From Streptomyces cathayae (lineage in GTDB: Bacteria > Actinomycetota > Actinomycetes > Streptomycetales > Streptomycetaceae), in NCBI RefSeq assembly GCF_029760955.1, contig NZ_CP121682.1:1922001-1986000 (forward strand): DNA of 64,000 nucleotides, given 5' to 3'. This document shows, piece by piece, positions 7,201 through 15,087 of this stretch (positions are counted from its first letter, which is position 1; each line of letters opens with the position of its first letter). The translations under genes and the position numbers were made by a program. The notes beneath the pieces were generated by a model. It ran no database searches. It saw nothing but the letters and a program-made list of their open reading frames with translations, and had not been told where the DNA came from.

Positions 7201-9225
7201 CAGTACGGCGGTGCGGACGGTCGCGTCGCCGATGTCGAGGCCGGCGACGACCTCGGTCACCGTGCGCAGTCCGTCGGCGAGTTCGTCCAGGCGGGCGGCG
7301 AGGGGGGCCGCCTCGGCGGCGGTGGTGATCGCCTCCGCGTCGGTGACGAGGCGTTCGACGTCGGTGTGGTGTGCGGCGAAGGCGTCCTCGTGGGCGAGGT
7401 GGGTGACCGCGCGCTGTCCGAAGGAGGCGAGGTCGTGTCCGGCGTCGGCGGCGAGTTCGTCGATGCGGGTGTGGTCGGCGTACCGCATCTCCTTCAGGGT
7501 CAGCAGGTGGCCCTGGGCGTGGCGGAGTTCGGTGAGCCCGGCGACCCAGGCGGTGGCCTCGCGGGGCTGTTCCCCGCGCAGCCGGCGTACCACGGAGGCG
7601 ATGCGTCCGGCCGCCTCGTCGAGTGCTTCGGCGGCTCGGCGGGAGAGGTCGCGTACGGTCTCGAACTCGGCCAGGACCTGTTCGGCGGTGCCGCGCACCT
7701 GCTCCAGGGGGGCGTGCAGGTCGCCGAGTTCGGGGTCGGCCAGCCAGTGGTGGGCGTCCGCGGTGCGGACGCAGGCGGCGACCAGGGCCTCGTACACCTC
7801 GGTGGTCGGGGTGGTCTCGGTGACGGAGCGGGCCAGGGAGAGGCAGTCGGAGACGCCGCGTACGAGGTCGGCGTTGCCGACCCGGTCGAGGGGGCCGTCG
7901 CCGACGGGCCGGCCGGCGGCGTGGGTGTCGGAGACGTAGGGCGAGTGCCACTGCTGGAGCGGGTGGACGCGGGCCGCCTCGTCGCCGTCGGGCCGCAGCA
8001 GGGTGAGCGCGCCGTCGTCGAACAGGGCCCAGCCGTGGCAGGTCAGCGGGGTGGCGACCTCCTCGCGGATCACGTTGTACGACAGCAGCAGGGCGCGGCC
8101 CCGGCCGGGTGCGTGGAAGGCGTACAGCACGTCCTCGCCGTTGGGTGAGCGCACCTCGCGCTCGAACTCCATGCCGGTCGTGTCGAGTTCGTATGTCTTG
8201 TGGGGGCCGGCGGCCAGGCAGTAGCCGCCGGGGAAGACGATGCCCTGGTCCTCGGGCAGGCGGCGGCAGCCCTGTCCGACGCCGTCGAGGCGGACGACGG
8301 TCCGGGTGAGGGTGTTGAAGACGAGGTGGCGGTGCGCGGTCTCCTTGTAGGGCAGGACGCGCAGCAGGATCAGGGCGCCGACGCGGGCGTGGGAGATCTC
8401 CGCGTCGGCGAGGGACTGGAGCGGTTCGTCGACCGGTTCGCTGTGGATGCCGTCGGGGGTCTCGGGGTCGCTGTGCGTCCTGACGGTGAGGGTGCCGCCG
8501 AGGGTGTCGACGAAGACCTCGCCCTGGACGGAGACGTGCGGGTGCCGGCCGAGGACGTGGTCCTCGCGGGTGGTGCGGGTCCATTCGATGTCCGGGGCCG
8601 GGGTGCGGGCGTGGTCGCGGTCGCCGCGCGCGTCGAGGAAGGCGGCCCGGCCGTCCTCGGTCACCGACCAGCGCAGGACGCGGATGTCGCCGGCCTTCTC
8701 GCCGGTCTGGAAGACGGCGAGCAGCCTGCCGTCCACGCGGCGCAGCCGCAGCAGGCGTGCCTGACGGTAGTAGCGGTGCAGGGCGGCGAACTCCCCTACG
8801 AAGGCGGGGTCGTCGAGGAGTCCGGGCACGGCGTCGTCGGGCAGCCGGTTCAGGTTCCGGTCGTGGGCGGCGAGGACGTCTCCGACGGCGGTGTCCGTGT
8901 CCGGGCGGGGCTGGGCGCCGTAGCCGAAGAGGAGCACGTCGCCCACGGCGACGATGTCGCGGGGCACGCTCGTGCGGTCGGTGCGCAGCCGTTCGGTGCC
9001 GGTGAGGCGCAGTCCGGTGGAGCCGAACGCCTCGATCCGCTGCCGGTTCAACGCCTCGGTGCGGCGGGCCAGTTCGGCGGCCTGCGCGGACAGCCGGTCG
9101 CGCAGCACCTGGTAGGTGCCGCCGTCGACCGGCCCGTGGCGGCCGGCGGTGGGGCCGGTGCCGCCGTCGGCGTCGGCCGGGGTGTGGGCGCGGGTGTCGG
9201 GCGTCTCGTGGGTGCCGGTGCTCAT
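4264..9225 (-). CDS. Giant AAA ATPase of the flotillin-linked 'DNA repair ATPase' type (DUF3686-like)
   Basis: A 1653-residue cytoplasmic protein. The first ~470 residues contain repeated beta-rich segments (LLFGYGAQP, LHRYYRQARLLRLRRVDGRLLAVF) and look like the DUF3686-type N-terminal domain. Residues ~500-900 are long Ala/Arg/Glu-rich helices, probably coiled coil. An AAA module lies near the C-terminus: Walker A SPPGYGKTT at ~1280, Walker B LLHLDDIQ at ~1345 and a sensor-like CMAGNPYTESGELFR at ~1390. Family members are annotated as DNA repair ATPases, but I know of no proven reaction. It follows the flotillin gene on the same strand, 76 bp apart with a strong hairpin between them. The substrate is unknown. 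Confidence 0.8.
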   Translation of the reverse strand: MSTGTHETPDTRAHTPADADGGTGPTAGRHGPVDGGTYQVLRDRLSAQAAELARRTEALNRQRIEAFGSTGLRLTGTERLRTDRTSVPRDIVAVGDVLLFGYGAQPRPDTDTAVGDVLAAHDRNLNRLPDDAVPGLLDDPAFVGEFAALHRYYRQARLLRLRRVDGRLLAVFQTGEKAGDIRVLRWSVTEDGRAAFLDARGDRDHARTPAPDIEWTRTTREDHVLGRHPHVSVQGEVFVDTLGGTLTVRTHSDPETPDGIHSEPVDEPLQSLADAEISHARVGALILLRVLPYKETAHRHLVFNTLTRTVVRLDGVGQGCRRLPEDQGIVFPGGYCLAAGPHKTYELDTTGMEFEREVRSPNGEDVLYAFHAPGRGRALLLSYNVIREEVATPLTCHGWALFDDGALTLLRPDGDEAARVHPLQQWHSPYVSDTHAAGRPVGDGPLDRVGNADLVRGVSDCLSLARSVTETTPTTEVYEALVAACVRTADAHHWLADPELGDLHAPLEQVRGTAEQVLAEFETVRDLSRRAAEALDEAAGRIASVVRRLRGEQPREATAWVAGLTELRHAQGHLLTLKEMRYADHTRIDELAADAGHDLASFGQRAVTHLAHEDAFAAHHTDVERLVTDAEAITTAAEAAPLAARLDELADGLRTVTEVVAGLDIGDATVRTAVLERVAEALGGVNRARATLDARRRGLRDREARAGFTAEIALLGQTVTGALAGATDPESCDEQLTRVLAQLETLESRFAEFDDVLGELADQRTEIYEAFAARTQSLTDARARRAEQLASAADRVLSTIARRSTTLADTDEVSTYFASDPLVAKVRRTAGELRELGDRVRAEELDGRLRSARQEAARALRDRTDLYADGGRAIRLGGHRFAVTTQPLDLTLVPHGDTLAFALTGTDYRSPVTDPALTEGRRHWERHLPSESPEVYRAEHLAARLLHEHGPDALNGADDLETLVRRAAEEAYDEGYERGVHDHDTTAILTAVLRLHEGAGALRHEPAARALALLHWTHATTTAERADLTRRARSLARVRDAFGPPPALADLHTELARTIADRHPDATVRPEACAAYLFDELTTGPDGFVISAQARTLLDKFRRTVATEAYDEDLPALTDLTARRQLVEAWLSAYAAATGTHLTPGDLAEAVAAELCPDQPRHESDAPLATTVEGLLGTHPRITDRRLTLRLDEFLSRTQEFREHETPAFRAFQRRRTALVDAERTRLRLDDHRPRVMSTFVRNRLVDEVYLPLIGDSLAKQLGTTGESARTGTGGLLLLLSPPGYGKTTLMEYVADRLGLVLVKISGPALGHSVTSLDPAEAPNATARQEIEKINFALAAGNNTLLHLDDIQHTSPELLQKFIPLCDATRRVEGVWEGEPRTYDLRGKRFAVCMAGNPYTESGELFRVPDMLANRADVWNLGDVLTGKEEAFAASFVENALTANPVLAPLAGRDRADLDLLIRLAGGDPTAHADRLTHPYAPTELDRVLAVLRHLLTARRTVLAVNAAYIASAAQSDDARTEPPFRLQGSYRNMNKIAQRIQPVMNDAELTAVIEDHYTAEAQTLTTGAEANLLKLAELRGTLTPAQADRWGEVKAAHLRTRTLGGPDDDALARAVAALALLGDRIAAVESAITRAAGPRSAGRGPSGDRNVI

Positions 9226-9248
9226 GGCTTCCTCTCGGGAGGGAGCGG

Positions 9249-9283
9249 TCGGGAGCCGCCGTCCCCTGTGCGGCGGCTCCCGA
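9249..9283 (-). terminator. Strong hairpin between flotillin and ATPase genes
   Basis: TCGGGAGCCGCCG and CGGCGGCTCCCGA make a perfect 13-bp stem with a 9-nt loop, with no T-tract after it on the transcribed strand. It sits just before the ribosome site (GAGAGGAAG) of the ATPase gene. It could be a partial terminator or an mRNA-stabilising structure that sets flotillin above ATPase. Confidence 0.5.
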
Positions 9284-9301
9284 TCGGGGTGGTCGGGCTC
9301 G

Positions 9302-11347
9302 TCAGGCCCTCGCGTGGCCGTTCAGTGCGGCCAGCGGGGTGTCCGCAAGTCCCAACTCCCCAGCTTTTTCGATCAGTTGCTGAAGCTGTCCGGTGTTCTC
9401 GCCGCCCGCCTTCATCAGCCGCATCAGCAGCGCGGACACCGTCAGGTTCTGCACGTCGGCGCTGGAGACGGAGCCCAGCATCCGGCTCAGGTCGTCGGTG
9501 AAGTTCGCCGTGCCGTCCAGCCAGGGCCCGGCGAGGGCCTGGGCGGTCTGGGAGTGCTGGACGAACCCGTCGACGCTCTTGCCGAGGGAGATCGACGACA
9601 TCAGCCGGTCGAAGAACACGGACTCCCCGCCGACGATGTTGATGTCGGCGCTCTCCAGACCGGTCGCGAGGACCGTGGCCTGCGCCTCGGCGACCTGCCG
9701 CTGCACCTCCAGGCCGGCGAGCCGTACGTCCTTCTCCGCCTCCAGCCGCAGCCGGTACTCCTCGTGACCGCGGGACGCCTCGTCGAGGGCGGCCATCGCC
9801 GCCGCCTTCTCGGTGAGGCCGGCCGCCTCCGCCCTGAGCTTCCCGCTGATGGCCTCCGCCTCCGCGAGCGCCTTGGCCCGCGCGCCCTCGGCCTCGGCAC
9901 GCATCCGGGCCTCGGCCGCCTCGGCCTCGGCACGGCCGGCCTTCTCGATGACCTCGGCCTCCTTGTCGCGGACCTGCACGGCGGCGAGCCCCTCGGCGGC
10001 GGCCTCCGCCTGGATGCCCTCGGCCATCCGCAGCTTCGCCTGCGCGTCCAGGTCGGCGGTCTTCAACCGGGCCTCGGCCAGGGTCAGTTCCTCGGCGGCG
10101 CGGTGCGTGGCGGCCTGCTCGGCGGCCTCGGCGGCCTTGATGTCCTTGACCAGCTTCTCCTGCGCCTCGGCCTCGGCTGCGATGATCACGGCCTGGCGCT
10201 GCCGCTCCGCCTCCTCCACGGCCCGCAGCTTCAGGATCGACTCCTCCTGCTCGGCGACCGTACGGTCCACCGCGACCCGCTCCCGGACGACCTCGGCGAT
10301 CTCCCGCTTCTCCGCCTCGACCTCCTTGTCGGCGGCGATCCGGGTCAGCGAGGTCTCCCGCTCACGGGCGATGACCTCCAGCATCCGGTCCTTCTCGATG
10401 CGCTCGCTCTCCACCGCGATGACCCGCTCGCGGTTCTTGGCGGCGACGGCGACCTCGCGGGCCTGGTTCTCGCGCTGCACGCCGAGCTGCTCCTCGGTGC
10501 GCAGGAAGGCGCTCTGCGCACGCAGCCGCTCCTCCTCCACCACCCGCGCCGTCTCGGCCTCCTCACGGGCCCGTACGGTCTCGATCTCCCGGCGCTGCTT
10601 GATCTCCGCGTCGGTCTGACGGCGCTCCAGCTCCAGGATCGCCTCCCGCGCGTCGACGTTCTGCCGGGTGATCTCCTTCTCCTCGCCGCGCTGGGCCTCG
10701 TTGGTGCGGACGTGCTCGATGGCCGTCAGCTCGGTGATCTTGCGGATGCCCTGCGCGTCGAGCACGTTGCCCGGGTCCAGCTGGGACAGCGGCGTCTGCT
10801 CCAGGTAGTCGATCGCCGCGTCCTCGAGGTGGTAGCCGTTCAGGTCGACACCGATGACCTCGATGATCCGGTACCGCAGCTCCTCACGCTTGGTGTAGAG
10901 GTCGGTGAAGTCCAGCTGCTTGCCGACGGTCTTCAGCGCCTCGGAGAACTTCGCGTGGAACAGCTCCTGCAGGGTGTTGCGGTCGCTGGCCCGTGCGGTA
11001 CCGACCGCCTGGGCGACCTTGATGACGTCCTGCACGCTCTTGTTGACCTTGACGAAGAACGTGATGCGGATGTCGGCGCGGATGTTGTCCTGGCAGATCA
11101 GGCCTTCCTTGCCGGCCCGGGTGATCTCGATGGTCTTCACCGAGATGTCCATCACCTCGGCCTTGTGCAGCACCGGCAGCACGACCTGCCCGGTGAAGGT
11201 CACGTCGACCTTGCGCATCTTGGAGACGATGAGCGCCTTGCCCTGCTCCACCTTGCGGAACAGCTTGGTCATGACGAACAGGGCGGCGAACACGAGGAGC
11301 AGGCAGACGCCGACGAGCACGGCGACACCCACGGTGGCAGCATCCAT
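9302..11347 (-). CDS. Flotillin family (SPFH/band 7) membrane scaffold protein
   Basis: A 681-residue flotillin. Residues ~5-27 are one membrane segment; then an SPFH domain (~30-210, KALIVSKMRKVDVTFTG ... TFFVKVNKSVQDV); then a very long Ala/Glu/Arg coiled coil (~215-580) with EAEA repeats, and a C-terminal tail. It matches FloT/YqiK rather than HflK/C or stomatin. Flotillins oligomerise and organise ordered membrane patches. Genes for a small membrane protein (upstream) and a giant ATPase (downstream) share its strand, so the three probably form a transcription unit, although 270 bp before it leave room for a separate promoter. Confidence 0.92.
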   Translation of the reverse strand: MDAATVGVAVLVGVCLLLVFAALFVMTKLFRKVEQGKALIVSKMRKVDVTFTGQVVLPVLHKAEVMDISVKTIEITRAGKEGLICQDNIRADIRITFFVKVNKSVQDVIKVAQAVGTARASDRNTLQELFHAKFSEALKTVGKQLDFTDLYTKREELRYRIIEVIGVDLNGYHLEDAAIDYLEQTPLSQLDPGNVLDAQGIRKITELTAIEHVRTNEAQRGEEKEITRQNVDAREAILELERRQTDAEIKQRREIETVRAREEAETARVVEEERLRAQSAFLRTEEQLGVQRENQAREVAVAAKNRERVIAVESERIEKDRMLEVIARERETSLTRIAADKEVEAEKREIAEVVRERVAVDRTVAEQEESILKLRAVEEAERQRQAVIIAAEAEAQEKLVKDIKAAEAAEQAATHRAAEELTLAEARLKTADLDAQAKLRMAEGIQAEAAAEGLAAVQVRDKEAEVIEKAGRAEAEAAEARMRAEAEGARAKALAEAEAISGKLRAEAAGLTEKAAAMAALDEASRGHEEYRLRLEAEKDVRLAGLEVQRQVAEAQATVLATGLESADINIVGGESVFFDRLMSSISLGKSVDGFVQHSQTAQALAGPWLDGTANFTDDLSRMLGSVSSADVQNLTVSALLMRLMKAGGENTGQLQQLIEKAGELGLADTPLAALNGHARA

Positions 11348-11617
11348 GGGACACGTCCTTCAGGGCTTTGTGACGGACAGAAGCGAAGTGACAGGTCGAC
11401 GCCGGGCGTCGAGAAGTGGAGCGGGCGGAGCCTTCCCGGTGCGGCTCGGCTCGGCTCGGAAAGCTCGGCGAACTCAGCGGGCTCGGAGAGCCCGGAGAGC
11501 CCGTACGGCTCGTGCGGCGTGGTGGTGCGGCACGCCCGGCCTGCGCGGGAGCCGTGGAACGGCTCCGTCACGAGACACGTGCGGTGCACCGCCCCGGTTC
11601 CCTCCGCACCCGCGGAA
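11348..11617. other. Gene-free gap before the flotillin gene
   Basis: This 270-bp gap holds a run of short imperfect repeats of GGCTCGG/GAGCCC (around 11,440-11,510) and no supported gene. A flotillin promoter may be here, but I see no clear -10/-35 pair. Confidence 0.4.
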
Positions 11618-11998
11618 CTACCGGGACGGCTCGGGTTCGTCGGGCAGGAGCCGGTGCAACGGGCGCACGAAGAAGCGGGTCAGCCGCCAGGCGGCGAGCA
11701 GCGCGGCGAACACGACCGGCAGGCGCAGCGACCTCGCGGCGGACCCGTCGGGGACGTGGACGGCCAGCAGCACGGTCGCGCCGGTGGCCAGCAGCCAGGT
11801 GAACAGGGCCAGCAGGGAGAGCGCGAGAGCGACCGGCACCCCGCCCATCCCCCAGGCCTCGAGATCCGCGTCCGAGTCGAAGGCGTGGGGAGTGGTGACA
11901 CCCACGGCCACCAGCAGCCAGAAGCAGGCCGCCACGACGAGGGCCGCGGTGAACAGGAGGGTGGGCAGGCCCGTGGCGGCCTCTGCGATCATGTGCAT
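11618..11998 (-). CDS. Small membrane protein, YqiJ/NfeD-like partner of flotillin
   Basis: A 126-residue protein with two or three hydrophobic segments (LLFTAALVVAACFWLLVAVGV, VALALSLLALFTWLLATG, LRLPVVFAALLAAWRL). Flotillin genes are often next to a YqiJ/YuaF-type membrane protein that ends in an NfeD OB-fold; here the soluble OB-fold is missing, so it would be a short variant. The start is the ATG preceded by GGGAAGGGGGGAC. It is first in the flotillin cluster and faces the PucR-type regulator across ~250 bp. The membrane call is firm, the partnership is inferred from position. Confidence 0.65.
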   Translation of the reverse strand: MHMIAEAATGLPTLLFTAALVVAACFWLLVAVGVTTPHAFDSDADLEAWGMGGVPVALALSLLALFTWLLATGATVLLAVHVPDGSAARSLRLPVVFAALLAAWRLTRFFVRPLHRLLPDEPEPSR

Positions 11999-12247
11999 CC
12001 CCGTCCCCCCTTCCCGTTCGCGGCTCGTACCGGCGACAGCACCGGCCCCCTCGGTTCCGACACCCGACGCCTGCCGGTGCCGGGCACCGGAACCGTCCGC
12101 GGTGCTCCCCGCGGACCATGTTGCCCGCTGTTGATCCGTCCGCGCATTGCCGGAACCCGGCAATGTTCACTAGGGTCTTCATGCCGGGTAGGGCATCAAC
12201 GACACGTCAAGACGGCGTCAAGGGCGCGTCAAAATCGAAGGGGCGAT

Positions 12248-13309
12248 GTGGCAGAGCGGGAGATTCCGGAGGAGTATCTCGAAGGTTATGCCCAGATCCT
12301 GGAGGAGGTCGCGGCCACCGGCCGGCGCCTCTCCCGGGACGAGCTGGCCTCCCGGAAAGCGCTGGGGGAACGCGCCGCGGAGGCGGGCTTCGGACTGCGT
12401 GCCCTGGTGCGCACCCATCTGACCGCCGCACGCGACGCCTGGCCGCGCGGCCACACCGACTCGGCCGAGGCGGCGCTCTCCGCCGTCCAGCAGGCCGTGG
12501 ACGCCTTCGCCGAGGGCTACGAGCGGGCGCAGCGGCTGGCGGTCCGTCGGGAGGAGGCGGCCCGGCGGGAGTTCATCGACGATCTGCTCCACGGACGCAG
12601 CGACCTGGGCCGGCTCGCCGAACGTGCCGACCGCTTCGGGCTGCGACTGTCCCAGGAGCACGCCGTCGCCGTCGCCCGGGGCCCCGCCGCCTACGACGAG
12701 GGGGACGCCGTACCGCGGCAGGTGGAGCAGGCCCTCGTCGCCCGGTTCGGTGACCGCAGCATCCTGCTCACCACCAAGGACGGGCGGCTGCTGTGTGTCG
12801 CACCGGGGCACCACGGTGAGGTGCTCACCCACTTCGCCAAGCAGGCACACGCCGCGACCGACGGCGGCCAGGTCGCCATCGGCCGCCCGCGGTCCGGGCC
12901 CGGCGGTGTCGTCCACTCCTACGAAGAGGCCCTGCGCACCCTGGAGATAGCCGAACGGCTGGGGCTCGACGAGCCGTTGCTGCGCGCCGCCGATCTGCTC
13001 GTCTACCCCGTCCTGGCCCGCGACCGGCAGGCGATGGCCGATCTGGTCCGCAACACCCTCGGTCCGCTCACCACGGCCCGGGGCGGTGCCGAACCCCTCC
13101 TCGACACGCTCACCGCGTACTTCGAATCCGGTTGCGTCGCGGCGGAGGCGGCCCGCCGACTCACGCTGAGCGTAAGGGCGCTGACGTACCGTCTGGAGCG
13201 CATCCACAAACTCACCGGCGCCGACCCCTCGGAGCCCGCGCACCGCTACATGCTCCAGACGGCGGTCATCGGCGCCCGCCTGCTGGCCTGGCCGGCCAAA
13301 GAACTGTGA
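12248..13309 (+). CDS. PucR/CdaR-family transcriptional regulator
   Basis: A 353-residue regulator starting at a GTG preceded by GAAGGGG. A helical N-terminal region (EIPEEYLEGYAQILEEVAATG) is followed by a GGDEF-related middle domain. The C-terminus is the PucR helix-turn-helix: YFESGCVAAEAARRL, then VRALTYRLERIHKLTG. These proteins usually control a neighbouring operon or sense a small molecule. It is divergent from the membrane protein-flotillin-ATPase cluster and is its obvious candidate regulator. The family is certain; the target is inferred. Confidence 0.85.
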   Translation: MAEREIPEEYLEGYAQILEEVAATGRRLSRDELASRKALGERAAEAGFGLRALVRTHLTAARDAWPRGHTDSAEAALSAVQQAVDAFAEGYERAQRLAVRREEAARREFIDDLLHGRSDLGRLAERADRFGLRLSQEHAVAVARGPAAYDEGDAVPRQVEQALVARFGDRSILLTTKDGRLLCVAPGHHGEVLTHFAKQAHAATDGGQVAIGRPRSGPGGVVHSYEEALRTLEIAERLGLDEPLLRAADLLVYPVLARDRQAMADLVRNTLGPLTTARGGAEPLLDTLTAYFESGCVAAEAARRLTLSVRALTYRLERIHKLTGADPSEPAHRYMLQTAVIGARLLAWPAKEL

Positions 13310-13369
13310 TTCCCGCGGGGTTCGCGGTTCCGGCGGGTCCGGGGTGCGGAGTGTCCGAGGCAGCCGGTC

Positions 13370-14191
13370 TCAGGCGGGAGGCAGGATCTCCCGGCGGATG
13401 TCGTCGCGGCCCATCGCCGTGAGCCGGGGCACCTCGGTGTTCCAGTCCCTGGCCAGGTTCTCCAGGGCATCGGTCAGGGCCCGTTGCAGTCGTCGTCGGC
13501 CCAGGCCGAGGGCGAGGGCCGCCACCGGGCGGAACAGGCGGCGGCCTCGTATGCGCACGGTGACCGTCACCTCCCATCTGTCCTCGACGGGGTCCGGCCG
13601 CGGTACCGCCAGCAGTTCCGCCCGCGCCGCGCCGCACTCCAGCCGGGCCCACAGTGGCGCGGAGCGCGGGGCCCGTCCGGTGTCCGTGGCGGTCCACCAG
13701 TCGTCGAGGCGCAGCCGGGCCCGGCCCGTCGGCCGGGACAGCGCGGACCACACGCCGTCGATCCGGGCCTGTCCGCTGATCTCGGCCTCGCGCGGACGGT
13801 CCGGGCTGCGCAGGGCCCCCTCCCCCACCAGGCCGACGTCCTCCACGGACACGGCGATCCCCAGCCGCAGCGCACGGCGCCGGTCCCACTCCCGTACGGT
13901 GACCCGAAGCGAGTCCCCGAGGTCCCCCGGCACCCTCTTCTCCTCCGCGCCACCGGCCTCGTCCCCGGCCCCGTTCTCGTTCTCGTCGAGCACCACGTCG
14001 TACACCGCCCCGGGCCGAAGATGACGCCCTTCGACCAGCCGCATGTCCGACAGCACGCGCCCGTCCGGCAGCAGCATTTGCCCCTCCTCCGCTCGGCCAC
14101 TCTCCGCCGACTCCACCAGAACGGCGAGAGCGTCGACGAACCAGGCACGCGGAACAGGGGCGAGCACCACCGTGTGGCTGAGTGAGACCAT
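13370..14191 (-). CDS. Hypothetical protein
   Basis: A 273-residue soluble protein starting MVSLSHTVVLAPVP. The N-terminal ~75 residues hold a short beta unit (MLLPDGRVLSDMRLVEGRHL). The C-terminal half is beta-rich (RVTVREWDRRRALRLGIAVSVED; LRLDDWWTATD; EVTVTVRIRG) and ends in a basic helix (RRLQRALTDALENLARDW). That layout recalls the helix-grip lipid-binding fold, but I cannot name a family. It is convergent with the PucR-type gene, 60 bp away. Confidence 0.65.
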   Translation of the reverse strand: MVSLSHTVVLAPVPRAWFVDALAVLVESAESGRAEEGQMLLPDGRVLSDMRLVEGRHLRPGAVYDVVLDENENGAGDEAGGAEEKRVPGDLGDSLRVTVREWDRRRALRLGIAVSVEDVGLVGEGALRSPDRPREAEISGQARIDGVWSALSRPTGRARLRLDDWWTATDTGRAPRSAPLWARLECGAARAELLAVPRPDPVEDRWEVTVTVRIRGRRLFRPVAALALGLGRRRLQRALTDALENLARDWNTEVPRLTAMGRDDIRREILPPA

Positions 14192-14284
14192 GCCGCCAGG
14201 ATGCCGGGCTTCCCGCACTCGGGACCAGGCAGGCCCGCGGCAGAAACGGCGCCGGTGGCCTTCCGGGTCCCGGCAGCACGGCGG

Positions 14285-14625
14285 GTGGGAGCCGTTTGCC
14301 CGGTCCTGGACCAGCTTGACGGTCTGCCGCTCGACCGCGTGGAAGTCCGGCAGCAGGAGGCCGTCGACGGAGCGCAGCTCGGTGAGGGTGGCCTCGACGT
14401 CGGCGGCACCGGCCTTCAGGGCGCCGGAGGGGACGCGTCCGGTGTTCTCCCAGCGGTGTGTCCCACCGTCGCACACCGCCCGGGTGCCGCCGACGGAGTA
14501 CCGCGTGGTGGCGGGCTCCCGGTGGACGGAGGAGCCGACGAAGACCGGTCCGGTGGCGTCCAGTCAGCGGTACGTGCCGGAGAGGGTGACACTGCCGTCG
14601 GCGGCGACCCGCCGACCGCCGCACC
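14285..14625 (-). pseudogene. DUF6299-like secreted protein, disrupted
   Basis: Reading on the minus strand gives GSVTLSGTYR, then an in-frame TGA (14564-14566), then LDATGPVFVGSSVHREPATT and AVCDGGTHRWENTG, continuing to ERQTVKLVQ. This is the pattern of Streptomyces DUF6299 proteins, in which the position of the TGA is normally Cys (TGC or TGT), so one base change explains it. The expected signal peptide is also not recognisable. Hence a decayed gene. Confidence 0.55.
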
Positions 14626-14688
14626 GGCGAGGAGGGATCACGCGGACACGGGTGCGGAGGGTACAGAGGGTGCAGGGGCCGCAGGAGG

Positions 14689-15087
14689 TCAGGGCAGCAG
14701 GGCGAAGCCGTCGAGTTCCACCATCGCCTGCTCGTCCCACAGGCGGACGACCTCGACCACCGCCATCGCGGGGTAGTCGGTGCCGGCCAGCCGCCGCCAG
14801 ACGCGGCCGAGCTCACGGGCGTGGACGCGGTACGCGGCGACGTCGGTGGCGTAGACGGTGACGCGGGCCAGGTCCGCCGGGGTGCCGCCGGCGGCGCGCA
14901 GGGCGGTGAGGAGGTTGGTGAGGGCCCGGGTGAACTGCTCGGGCAGGGTGTCGCCGACGACCTTGCCGTCGCCGTCGAGGGCGGTCTGCCCTGCCAGGAA
15001 CACCGCCCGGGAGCCGGTGGCGACGACGGCGTGCGAGAAGCCTGCCGGGGGGCACAGGTCGGGCGGGTTGACGCGCTCGGTGGTCAT
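14689..15087 (-). CDS. RidA/YjgF family enamine-imine deaminase
   Basis: A 132-residue RidA-fold protein (SHAVVATGSRAVFLAGQTALD; ARVTVYATDVAAYRVH; YPAMAVVEVVRLWDEQAMVELDGFAL). The family hydrolyses reactive enamines/imines, but the canonical Arg of true RidA (usually in RVEI) is replaced around VVEVVRLW, so it is a divergent member and could have another substrate. Its start overlaps the stop of the acyl-CoA dehydrogenase gene (ATGA). In a 2-aminobenzoyl-CoA pathway the dearomatised product is itself a vinylogous enamine, which would suit such a deaminase; this is inference. Confidence 0.8.
   Translation of the reverse strand: MTTERVNPPDLCPPAGFSHAVVATGSRAVFLAGQTALDGDGKVVGDTLPEQFTRALTNLLTALRAAGGTPADLARVTVYATDVAAYRVHARELGRVWRRLAGTDYPAMAVVEVVRLWDEQAMVELDGFALLP

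Noticed and set aside
4432..8148. A 1238-codon plus-strand frame antisense to the giant ATPase
   Set aside because: Composition is almost only Gly, Val, Ala, Glu and Arg with no domain; it is the mirror of a high-GC gene on the other strand.
9116..12240. Upstream extension of the PucR-type frame by more than 1000 codons
   Set aside because: It runs antisense through the flotillin gene; a GTG with a good ribosome site at 12248 gives the normal family length.
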